Shown: positions 47,249-54,998 of the stretch, piece after piece
How positions within the stretch are numbered: position 1 is the stretch's first letter
Layout of the letters: each line of letters starts with the position of its first letter
Assembly: GCA_004173185.1 (NCBI GenBank)
Contig: SEFZ01000005.1
Location: forward strand, 62,001-126,000
Direction of reading: 5' to 3'
DNA: 64,000 nt
Source of the DNA: Sphingomonadales bacterium
GTDB taxonomy: Bacteria; Pseudomonadota; Alphaproteobacteria; Sphingomonadales; Sphingomonadaceae
Notes under the pieces: generated by a model
The model's database searches: none
The model's input: only the letters and a program-made list of their open reading frames with translations
Told to the model about the DNA's origin: nothing
Program-made: the position numbers and the translations under genes

Positions 47249-48474
47249 AATGCGTCCAGCGCCGCATCGTCATAGCCAAGCAGGTCTTGGTAGACCGATG
47301 CATTATGCTCGCCATATTCAGGCATCCGCGCGTTCTTGGGGTAGGTGCGTGCACCAAATTTGACCGGGATACCCGGCCCGAACACCGGATGCGTCGCACC
47401 GTGCACGGGATGCTCGAGTTGCACGACGTCGCCACGCGCGATGCCGCGTGGATCCTGCAGCGCCTCCGTGGGCGAGCGGACCGGCGCGGCGGGAATGCCC
47501 ACAGCATCGAGCAATTCGGCCACTTCGCTCGCGGTTTTGGTCTTGGCCCATTCAGTCACGATCGCATCGATCGCCTTGGCGTTCCGCATCCGCTGCGGGC
47601 GTTTGGCAAAGCGCTCGTCCGTGATGAGATCCGGGCGCCCCATCACTTCCGCCATCTGGTGGAAGCGCGCGTCGGTAACCGTGCACAGCGCGACCCAACC
47701 ATCGGCGGCCTCGTAAACGCCGAGCGGCGCGATCCGCGGGACAGTGGGGCCGGTACGGGTCGGAAAGCCGAAATGCGTGAGCTCGGCAAAGTGATCATTG
47801 GCAAGCAAAGTGGTGATCGACCCCAGCATCGAGACATCGACATGCTGGCCGCGTCCGGTCTCGCGCGCCTCGGTGAGCGCAGCGAGCGTGCCGATGACAG
47901 CATATAGCGGCGTGATCAGGTCGGCGAGGGGAAGGCCGTTGCGCATAGGAGGCTCGCCTTCATTGCCGCTGGTCATCATCAATCCGGACAGCGCCTGAAC
48001 GACCGTGTCGATCGTCCTGCCGCTGCCGCTAAGATCGTCCTGGCCGGTGCCCGAGATCGAGGTGTACACCAGAGCCGGGTTGATCGAGATCGCATGGTCA
48101 TAGCCTGCGCCGATCCGCGCAGCCGTACCGCGACTGAGATTTTCGAACAGGATGTCCGAACGCGCCACCAGATCGTCAAAAACCTTCTGGCCCCCCGGCT
48201 TCTTCAGATCGAGCGTGATGCTCTCGATCCCGCGCAGTCGCTGGAGCGCGAACAGGCTGACATCGTCGGAGTGCTTGCGCATCATCGATATCCCGTCCCG
48301 GCCGATGAAAGGCGGCGAACCGCGACCCGGCAGCTCCTGGCCCGGCACCAATGGACGCTCGATCTTGATCACCCGGGCGCCCATCCCCGCGAGCAGGAAC
48401 GTCGCGTACGGCCCGGCGAGCCCCGCGGTCATGTCAAGAACTACAACGCCGCTCAAAGGGCCAGGCTTCGACAT
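47227..48474 (-). CDS. CaiB/BaiF family III CoA-transferase (1)
   Basis: 415 residues from the ATG at 48474. Family pattern: LDMTAGLAGPYATFLLAGMGARVIKIE at the N-terminus, ITLDLKKPGGQKVFDDL, and the catalytic Asp near D185 in GLPLADLITPLYAVIGTLAAL. These enzymes move CoA between carboxylic acids, often succinyl-CoA or a pathway intermediate. Insert at about 42-72 (RGSPPFIGRDGISMM) is longer than in the other two copies. Divergent from the second MFS gene across operator copy C. Confidence 0.88.
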   Translation of the reverse strand: MSKPGPLSGVVVLDMTAGLAGPYATFLLAGMGARVIKIERPLVPGQELPGRGSPPFIGRDGISMMRKHSDDVSLFALQRLRGIESITLDLKKPGGQKVFDDLVARSDILFENLSRGTAARIGAGYDHAISINPALVYTSISGTGQDDLSGSGRTIDTVVQALSGLMMTSGNEGEPPMRNGLPLADLITPLYAVIGTLAALTEARETGRGQHVDVSMLGSITTLLANDHFAELTHFGFPTRTGPTVPRIAPLGVYEAADGWVALCTVTDARFHQMAEVMGRPDLITDERFAKRPQRMRNAKAIDAIVTEWAKTKTASEVAELLDAVGIPAAPVRSPTEALQDPRGIARGDVVQLEHPVHGATHPVFGPGIPVKFGARTYPKNARMPEYGEHNASVYQDLLGYDDAALDALKAAEAI

Positions 48475-48526
48475 AATCTCTCCCGATATCATTTGCTGCA
48501 TACGCTCTTAAAGCGCATGACAACAA

Positions 48527-48542
48527 TCGACCGATCGATCAA
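48527..48542. promoter_or_regulatory. operator copy C
   Basis: TCGACCGATCGATCAA, 15 of 16 identical to copy B, ending 11 bases before the MFS start at 48554 and 52 bases upstream of the divergent CoA-transferase start. Binding here would cover the MFS ribosome-binding region or promoter. Confidence 0.73.
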
Positions 48543-48553
48543 TAAAAGGTTTC

Positions 48554-50185
48554 ATGGGTACCTTCTCCGCCCCGTCCCTAGCTCCGCTGCGCCATCCGCT
48601 CTTTCTGGCTATCTGGTCAGCATATTTGCTGTCGTCCATCGGCACGCAGGTCCAGTCGGTGGGCGCCGCGTGGACGATGACTATGCTGACCGACTCCCCT
48701 GGCAAGATATCCCTGATCACGACCGCGACGGCATTGCCGATGCTACTTTTCGCCGTCCCCTCGGGCGCAATTGGCGACATGTTCGATCGGCGCCGGGTGC
48801 TGATTGTAGCGCAGATCATCATGCTCACGGCGGCCTCGATTCTTGCGCTCTGCACGCTGGCGGGTTGGACGACGCCCTTGCTGCTGATCAGCTGCACCTT
48901 CATCATCGGCTGCGGCTTCGCGCTCAATGCGCCGTCCTGGCAGGCCATGGTCCGCGAACTCGTCGCCCCCGCTGAAGTGCCCGCGGCGATCGCGATCAAC
49001 AGTGTGGCGTTCAATGTCGGGCGCATTGGCGGGCCTGCGATCGGCGGCATCATCGTCGGCACCCTTGGGGCGGGCACTGCCTTCGTGGTCAACAGCATCA
49101 GCTATGTCGCGCTTGTCGTCGTTCTGCTGCGCTGGCGCCGGACTGCCGCGCCCCAACTGCTTCCTCGCGAGCCGTTCATCTCCGCGATTGGCTCCGGGCT
49201 ACGCTATGCACGTCATTCGCACGTGGTTCGGCGCATCCTGTGGCGTGATGTCATTTTCGGCATTTCCAGCGCAGGCGTGCTCGCATTGTTGCCGCTGATA
49301 AGCCTGCAGCGAATGGGTGGTGGCCCCTTTGGCTATGGGCTCCTGCTCAGCGCGCTGGGCATCGGCTCTATCGTGGGAGGGCTGGCGGCCACACCCATTC
49401 GTATCGCCATCGGTGCCCCAGCGATGGTGCGCCTCGCAATGGCCGTATCCGTGCTCGCAACCGCACTACTCGCCTTTGCGCAACAACCGTGGATTTGCTG
49501 GATAGGGGTATTCGGCGCCGGCTGGAGCACCATCGTGCTGCTTTCCACGTTCAGCGCGGCAATCCAGCTCAGCATACCGAATTGGGTGATGGGCCGGGTG
49601 CTGTCGCTGCACCAGATGGCATTGTTCGGCGGCCTTGCGGCGGGCAGCGTGCTTTGGGGCCAAGTCGCTGCTCGACTCAGCGTCGAACTGGCAATTGCGG
49701 GTTCTGCGCTGGTCGGCCTGCTGCTCCTGTTGCTATCCCTTCGCCTGCCGATCTCGTTGACGCCAAGTGCGCAGCTCGACTCAGTTCCGCCGATCGAGCG
49801 CGACCCGGGTCTATCAAATGACGAGCACGAACTGCCGCTGACCGTCGCGATCCATTACCGGATCAGAACGGAAGACGTGCCGCGGTTTTTGGCCGCGATG
49901 GAGCAAAGCCGGAATTTGCGCCGCCGGGATGGCGCTGAACAATGGAACCTGCTCCATGCCAGCGATGATCCGAGTCTGTGGATCGAGCAGTTCAGAAACG
50001 GCAGCTGGGCAAGCCATGTCCGCTATCGCAGCAGACGGACCCGCGAATATGAGCAACTCCACGCGGACCTCCTCAACATGCATCAGGGACCGGATCGCCC
50101 CCGCGCACACTATTTCACCCAGCCTCGAATATTGCGCACGGAGAGGCCGGTCCATGCCGATACCTTCGGTGAATTGACGCTATGA
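48554..50185 (+). CDS. MFS_3 (EntS-like) transporter with C-terminal monooxygenase-like cytoplasmic domain
   Basis: 543 residues. N-terminal 12-span MFS_3 domain (FLAIWSAYLLSSIGTQVQSVGAAW, GDMFDRRRVL loop) to about residue 410, then a soluble domain from about 430 (LTVAIHYRIRTEDVPRFLAAM ... WNLLHASDDPSLWIEQF) resembling antibiotic-biosynthesis-monooxygenase folds seen fused to this branch. EntS relatives export, so this may pump out a toxic intermediate; direction is inferred. Confidence 0.85.
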   Translation: MGTFSAPSLAPLRHPLFLAIWSAYLLSSIGTQVQSVGAAWTMTMLTDSPGKISLITTATALPMLLFAVPSGAIGDMFDRRRVLIVAQIIMLTAASILALCTLAGWTTPLLLISCTFIIGCGFALNAPSWQAMVRELVAPAEVPAAIAINSVAFNVGRIGGPAIGGIIVGTLGAGTAFVVNSISYVALVVVLLRWRRTAAPQLLPREPFISAIGSGLRYARHSHVVRRILWRDVIFGISSAGVLALLPLISLQRMGGGPFGYGLLLSALGIGSIVGGLAATPIRIAIGAPAMVRLAMAVSVLATALLAFAQQPWICWIGVFGAGWSTIVLLSTFSAAIQLSIPNWVMGRVLSLHQMALFGGLAAGSVLWGQVAARLSVELAIAGSALVGLLLLLLSLRLPISLTPSAQLDSVPPIERDPGLSNDEHELPLTVAIHYRIRTEDVPRFLAAMEQSRNLRRRDGAEQWNLLHASDDPSLWIEQFRNGSWASHVRYRSRRTREYEQLHADLLNMHQGPDRPRAHYFTQPRILRTERPVHADTFGELTL

Positions 50186-50269
50186 TGCCCGCTTTCTATG
50201 CGTTGCGTTTTTGATTGGAGCCCCTTAGATGGCCCTTGTTACTTACCAGACAGTATTTGGACGCCCGGC

Positions 50270-51040
50270 ATGGCTGTAACCGCCAAAAGCACGGCGTCCT
50301 CGACCAAAAAGTCGTCTGCGGACCATGCAAAAGCCCGGACGCCCAAGACAATGTCAGAGCGTGCGGGAAACAAGAGCTATGAGCGGATCCAGGTCGCCGC
50401 GCTCAGCCTGTTTGCGGAAAAGGGCGTGGATTCAACGAGCATTCGGGACATTGGCGCTAAAGCCAACGTAACGACCTCGCTGCTTTACCATTACGCGCCG
50501 TCCAAGCTGCAGCTCGTTTATGAACTGATGTCCGATGGCATGGAACGCTATCAGTCCAGCGCCGCCCAAGCCCGCGATCTGGGAACTACGGTCGAGGAAC
50601 GGCTCGCCGGCCTCGTCACTGCGCACATCATCATGCACTGCCGCAACCGGCAACTGGCCAAGCTGATCGACAATGGTTGGCGTCCCCTTCCCCGCAAGGA
50701 GAAGGACGTGATGCTCCAGGTCCGCGACGATTACAGCCAGCTCTGGGACGAAGTTCTGCAGGACGGAATCGACAAGGGTATATTCGACATCAGCGATCCG
50801 CGGCTTGCCCGTCTTGCGGTCGTCCAGATGTGCAGTGTCTCAACCTGGTTTTCGCCGAACGGCCCGCTCACCACCGAAGTGGTAGTCGAGCGTTTCGGCG
50901 ATCTGGTGTTTGGAACCGTTCGTGCCGCGCGCGACGGCGCGGCGATCCGGTTCGCGGACCTGAACAGCCCGAAGTTCAGCGACGTGCTTGCCATTGTCGA
51001 GACCAACCATGAAGGCGCGGTATTCGGTCGCAAGCGCTAG
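50270..51040 (+). CDS. TetR-family transcriptional regulator
   Basis: 256 residues from the ATG at 50270 (start uncertain; an ATG at 50351 would drop a basic Ser/Lys-rich tail). The HTH spans FAEKGVDSTSIRDIGAKANVTTSLLYHYAPSKLQLVYEL; the C-terminal ligand domain is helical with WRPLPRKEKDVML. It is the only TetR protein in the cluster, so it is the best candidate to bind the 16-bp repeats at the four divergent promoters, probably released by a CoA ester as in FadR/PaaR-type TetR proteins. No copy of the repeat lies upstream of its own gene. Confidence 0.88.
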   Translation: MAVTAKSTASSTKKSSADHAKARTPKTMSERAGNKSYERIQVAALSLFAEKGVDSTSIRDIGAKANVTTSLLYHYAPSKLQLVYELMSDGMERYQSSAAQARDLGTTVEERLAGLVTAHIIMHCRNRQLAKLIDNGWRPLPRKEKDVMLQVRDDYSQLWDEVLQDGIDKGIFDISDPRLARLAVVQMCSVSTWFSPNGPLTTEVVVERFGDLVFGTVRAARDGAAIRFADLNSPKFSDVLAIVETNHEGAVFGRKR

Positions 51041-52230
51041 AGATACCCCGCCAGGCGCGGATCGCCCGCCGCCGCCGTCTCCGCGACAAGCTGGTTGGCC
51101 TCCGCCTCGGTAAACCCCAGCTCGGCAAGCACCATGCGGCTGTCGGTGCCCGGCATCCGCGCGACATGGCGTATCGCACCGGGCGTTTCAGAAAGACGGA
51201 TCAGCGGGCCGACCTGCCTGACCGGGTTGCCCGCATCATCCGCTATCGTCGCGATCACGCCTCGTGCGAGAGCATGGGGGTCCTCGGCCGCTTCCGCGAT
51301 CGTCAGCACCGGGGCGCCTTGGGTTCCTACCTGACGGAACAGGTCGATCCAGTCGTCGCGCGTCCGAGTGAGGAATATCTCGCGCAGCTCCGCCTCATAA
51401 TGGCTGCGCTGGTAGATATAGGGCTTCCATTGGGGCCGCTCGATCAGATCGCAGAAATCAGACCAATAGCGCGGCTCCATGTCGGTGGTGCACACATGGC
51501 GTCCGTCGGCCGTTTCCCACACGCCGTTATTGGCCATGTTGACACCAATCTCCGGCACCTTGCCAGTCGCGAGCAACCGCGAGATCGAAGTGGATACGAA
51601 AGCGAAGGCAGTATCGGACATCGCTACGTCGACCAACTGGCCCTGCCCGGTCGTCTCGCGTGCGCGCAGTGCCAGAAGGATGCCGACAACGGCATGGAGC
51701 GCACTGTTTATATCACTGATCGGCACACCGATCGTGCGCGGACTGTCCGGCCCGCTGCTGAAGCGAGTCAGCACGCCCGCGACCGCAAGGCTTACCGGAT
51801 CATGTCCGGGAACGTCGCGATAGGGTCCAGTCTGCCCGCATAGGGAAATGGCGCAATAGACCAATCGCGGATTGATCGCCCGAACCGTCTCGTAATCATA
51901 GCCGGCCTCTTCGAGCACGCCCGGGCGGTAATCGCTAACCAGCACATCGGCACGCTCGATCAGCCGGCGCATCACCTCCCGCGAAGACGGCGCGCGCAAA
52001 TCGAGCATTACCGAGCGTTTGTTGCGCGAGATGCTCTCATACGCCTTCAGCCGCTCAAGCTCGGCATCAGGAAGGTCGGCCTGACCAAAGGTCCGACGCT
52101 TCTTCACCACTTCATGGGGCTGCTCGACGCGGATCACTTCGGCGCCGTAATCCGCGAGCATCAGCGTGCAATACGGGCCGGGCAGGTAGCGGGAGAGATC
52201 GAGGACGGTCACGCCATTCAGTGCAGTCAT
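51037..52230 (-). CDS. CaiB/BaiF family III CoA-transferase (2)
   Basis: 397 residues from the ATG at 52230, overlapping the stop of the B3 gene. LDLSRYLPGPYCTLMLADYGAEVIRVE, SVMLDLRAPSSREVM and the catalytic Asp near D173 in GVPISDINSALHAVVGILLAL. It forms an operon C3-B3-CoA-transferase, so it likely loads or unloads CoA for the substrate of that pair. Its end overlaps the convergent TetR gene by 4 bases. Confidence 0.88.
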   Translation of the reverse strand: MTALNGVTVLDLSRYLPGPYCTLMLADYGAEVIRVEQPHEVVKKRRTFGQADLPDAELERLKAYESISRNKRSVMLDLRAPSSREVMRRLIERADVLVSDYRPGVLEEAGYDYETVRAINPRLVYCAISLCGQTGPYRDVPGHDPVSLAVAGVLTRFSSGPDSPRTIGVPISDINSALHAVVGILLALRARETTGQGQLVDVAMSDTAFAFVSTSISRLLATGKVPEIGVNMANNGVWETADGRHVCTTDMEPRYWSDFCDLIERPQWKPYIYQRSHYEAELREIFLTRTRDDWIDLFRQVGTQGAPVLTIAEAAEDPHALARGVIATIADDAGNPVRQVGPLIRLSETPGAIRHVARMPGTDSRMVLAELGFTEAEANQLVAETAAAGDPRLAGYL

Positions 52231-53513
52231 TGCGGGTTCCTTGGTTCGATCGGAGCCAGTCGGGTTTCGATGAATTCCTCGATGCGCGCGCTCAGCCGCA
52301 CCTCGTCCCATGCGCGCGGATCAACCGCGTCGCCGGAGATCAACAATACCGGGATGCCCGCGGCTTCGAGCGCTTCGTCGACCAGATGACGACGACCGAA
52401 CAGGGGGCGGCATCCGCCTCGATCATCGCCCATCCGGATCACGCCATTAATGCCGGCGCGGCGCGCTTCCTGGACATACCAGTCGGTGACGAACGGCACT
52501 TCCTGGACGAGCGCAAAGATGCCGAGCATGCGCGACGCGAGCGCGCGCAACGGATCGCCGCCATATCGCGGATAGCCGTCCGACGCGATCGCGAGATAGA
52601 CTGACCATACGAAAACCGCACCCCGGCTCTGCTCGAAATGCCGATAGAATGGCAAATTGTGCCAGAGCCCTCGGCCCAGCCACATTAGTCGATGCTGCTC
52701 GCCCGGGCAGGTCGCCTCTTCGGCACTGATGCGGCGCTCAACTTCCTCGCGGAACAAGCGGGCGCGCTCGACACCCCATTCGGTACCGCGATGCCATTGG
52801 GGCACCATCGTCGCCGGCATTTGCTCAATCACGTTCATCGGCGCAGGCCGCGTCTCGCCGATCAGGTCGCGAGCGCGCGCATATTCCTCTTCCTGCTCGT
52901 TCACGAGGCGCATCACCTCCTCGAACCGCGCAGTATCGAACTGTCGGTTCGTCAGCCGCTCAAGCAGAGTAATTAGTTCGCGATACTGGGCAGCGAGATA
53001 ATCGATCTGGCGTGCGCCGATCAGCCGCTCCCAATCATGGCGCAGGTCGGCGGCATTGCAGCGGATTGGGTCGTCAAGGATCGGATGCTCGAGAATGAAG
53101 ACCGGAATATTCTCGCGCGCACCCCAAAGCTCGAAGATCTTGCGTTTCGAACCGCAGTCATTGTTGGTCACCAGAATCGTGGGCTTGGGCAGACCGCCCC
53201 AGGGCTTGTCGTCGTCCTCCGCAATGACGCTGCCGAACGCCATCGAGCAATAGGAGCACAGCCCGTCGCGATACCCCTTATCGGTAATGGCGCGCAGATA
53301 GGCGGGGCCGCGTTGCTTGGCCGAGCAGATCGACGCCCACCATTGATTGACGACGACGGGAATACCCATCGCCTTGAAGATCTCGGTGGGCGTGTCGACG
53401 TTGACGAAAGCGAAGGGCTGACCGTCCGCCACCTGACGACGGACGCTTTCGAACCATGCCTTATTGTATGCGGAATTCTCCTTGAGGAAGGCCGCCTTCT
53501 CGATAGCGCTCAT
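52227..53513 (-). CDS. HAD/BCR-family subunit, long type (B3); all cluster cysteines present
   Basis: 428 residues from the ATG at 53513 (ATGA overlap with C3). Cysteines stand where the family holds its [4Fe-4S] cluster: GLCSYCS (C86, C89), VTNNDC (C120) and GGCRP (C368). Other long-subunit blocks are IFKAMGIPVVVNQWW, PWGGLPKPTILV, VPQWHRGTEWGVE and RLMWLGRGLWHNLPFY. This is the only one of six such proteins here that looks able to carry the cluster and hence radical (ketyl) dehydration or ring-reduction chemistry. No HgdC/BcrA/D-type activating ATPase is in the window. Confidence 0.87.
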   Translation of the reverse strand: MSAIEKAAFLKENSAYNKAWFESVRRQVADGQPFAFVNVDTPTEIFKAMGIPVVVNQWWASICSAKQRGPAYLRAITDKGYRDGLCSYCSMAFGSVIAEDDDKPWGGLPKPTILVTNNDCGSKRKIFELWGARENIPVFILEHPILDDPIRCNAADLRHDWERLIGARQIDYLAAQYRELITLLERLTNRQFDTARFEEVMRLVNEQEEEYARARDLIGETRPAPMNVIEQMPATMVPQWHRGTEWGVERARLFREEVERRISAEEATCPGEQHRLMWLGRGLWHNLPFYRHFEQSRGAVFVWSVYLAIASDGYPRYGGDPLRALASRMLGIFALVQEVPFVTDWYVQEARRAGINGVIRMGDDRGGCRPLFGRRHLVDEALEAAGIPVLLISGDAVDPRAWDEVRLSARIEEFIETRLAPIEPRNPQ

Positions 53514-54670
53514 CGCATCAACTCCCGTGCCCTCCCGCCGATGGTCGGCAGCCATTGCGCCAGCGCTCGCATCATCTCCGGCGCATCAATCCCCGTTGCG
53601 GGCTGCAACCCGGGATCGAGGCAGCCTATCTCCCGCGCGGTAAGCGCAGCACGAAGCGACGGGACGTCCCATGCCGACGCATGATCCTCATCGCTGAGGC
53701 AAAGAAGGACGCCGTCCACCTTCGCCGCGACGGCACGATCGACCACCGCCCGGATGCGATCCGCCGCGGGCCAGCGCGCCGATCTGGGACTCTGGCGCGC
53801 GTAGCGATCGGCGATGGCAATGATCGGATCCCCGCCGGCCTCGACCAGCCCCTCGATAACTGCCTCGCCCCAATCATGGTCGTCCGCGACGATCGTGCAG
53901 CCGGCCGCTTCGATAATCGGATAATGCGCCAGACGCGTGATATCGGTGCCGGAGAACATGATCCGGGGGCCGGTGCACAGGATAGGTGCTGCGGCGATTG
54001 GCGGTCCCAAGGGATTCATCTGCCAGGACGCCAGCGTCTCGATGAAATCGCTGCCGCTGCGCATTGCCGGCGTCGCCCGCCGCGCTGAATTCAGCGATGC
54101 AAGCGAGGATCGCATGGAATTTACCCGATCGATCGCTTCCCGCAGCGCCTCCTCGGTAACGGGCTCGCCCAGCGAGCCCATGGCTTCCGCCAGCCGTCTA
54201 CAGCTATCGACATTATAGGCGCCGGTAGCGACATCCTGCCCATGGAACTGCTCGTGCAGGGTAACGCGTGGCGCTTCGAAGGCCGGGTCCATCCGCCGCG
54301 CTTCGCGAAGGAAATGCAGCAAAGCGACGTTCATCGTCGGGGTGTTGCCAATCACCAGATGATCGAGAAACGCATGGCTTCCATCCAGCAGGATGCTGAC
54401 GAAGCGCGCGATCATCTCGCTATCGCCGCGTTCGAAATAGCGCGCGGCTGCGGTCACCTCGTCGGGAAGCCAAGCGCCCACTCGAAACGGCAGCACGCGT
54501 GCGGCGAGCAAAATCTCGATGGGAACGCCGGCGCCTACATAGCCAACGATCGGCCACCCGGTCGCTTGCTGCAGCGCGATCACTGCCTGACGCGATTCGG
54601 TGAAGCGCTGCCTTGCGGGCGTCGCGCCTCGTTGCTCCGGTACGGAAGCTCCCAATTGATCCTCACCCAT
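53510..54670 (-). CDS. HAD/BCR-family subunit, short type (C3); canonical cluster cysteines missing
   Basis: 386 residues starting at 54670. WPIVGYVGAGVPIEILLAARVLPFR is the family N-terminal block without the Cys after GY; FLDHLVIGNTPTMNVALL replaces the CD motif. The late block VDGVLLCLSDEDHASAWDVP has a Cys but several residues before the usual position. Five Cys in total. It pairs with B3, which does keep its ligands, so the dimer would be half-clustered. First gene of the C3-B3-CoA-transferase operon; operator copy D lies 32 bases upstream. Confidence 0.82.
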   Translation of the reverse strand: MGEDQLGASVPEQRGATPARQRFTESRQAVIALQQATGWPIVGYVGAGVPIEILLAARVLPFRVGAWLPDEVTAAARYFERGDSEMIARFVSILLDGSHAFLDHLVIGNTPTMNVALLHFLREARRMDPAFEAPRVTLHEQFHGQDVATGAYNVDSCRRLAEAMGSLGEPVTEEALREAIDRVNSMRSSLASLNSARRATPAMRSGSDFIETLASWQMNPLGPPIAAAPILCTGPRIMFSGTDITRLAHYPIIEAAGCTIVADDHDWGEAVIEGLVEAGGDPIIAIADRYARQSPRSARWPAADRIRAVVDRAVAAKVDGVLLCLSDEDHASAWDVPSLRAALTAREIGCLDPGLQPATGIDAPEMMRALAQWLPTIGGRARELMR

Positions 54671-54701
54671 CTTTTTTGTCTGGGAATCAGTTAGCCAATA
54701 T

Positions 54702-54717
54702 TGATCGACCGATCAAT
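54702..54717. promoter_or_regulatory. operator copy D
   Basis: TTGATCGACCGATCAA, 32 bases upstream of the C3 start and 60 bases upstream of the small open frame at 54777; one central mismatch from a perfect palindrome. Confidence 0.75.
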
Positions 54718-54776
54718 TTATTATTTACTCGCGGTCCGATCTGTGCTGCTTTGGCAAAATAACAAAGGCGGAGCGG

Positions 54777-54998
54777 ATGATGAATGCGATGGATGGGCTG
54801 CGCGAAGCAAACGCGCAGTCGCTGCGTTACGTGGTTTTGACGAATGGCCGGCGGTCGCGCCTTCTGTCCGGTCGCCCGCTATCTTCCGCACGCACGGCCT
54901 GGCGCGTTTCCCCACCCGTTCCGCACGACATTGGCACCGCGCTGGAGCTCCCGCGATATACCTTCCAAAACAGTCGCAACGGGTTCCAGCATGACTAA
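54777..54998 (+). CDS. possible small protein or leader peptide upstream of the CoA ligase
   Basis: 73 codons starting MMNAMDGLREANAQ, with GGAGCGG directly before the ATG, ending 8 bases inside the ligase start (TAA at 54996-54998). Composition is unremarkable, and I recognise no family. It fills the 320-bp gap between operator D and the ligase and could couple ligase translation. It may equally be chance. Confidence 0.35.
   Translation: MMNAMDGLREANAQSLRYVVLTNGRRSRLLSGRPLSSARTAWRVSPPVPHDIGTALELPRYTFQNSRNGFQHD

Noticed and set aside
47227..48474. Loss of the catalytic Asp in CoA-transferase 1 (Gly in VDVSMLGS where others have Asp)
   Set aside because: On re-alignment the catalytic Asp of family III enzymes lies in the earlier block (LPLADLITP here), which is intact; the VSML position is not the nucleophile.
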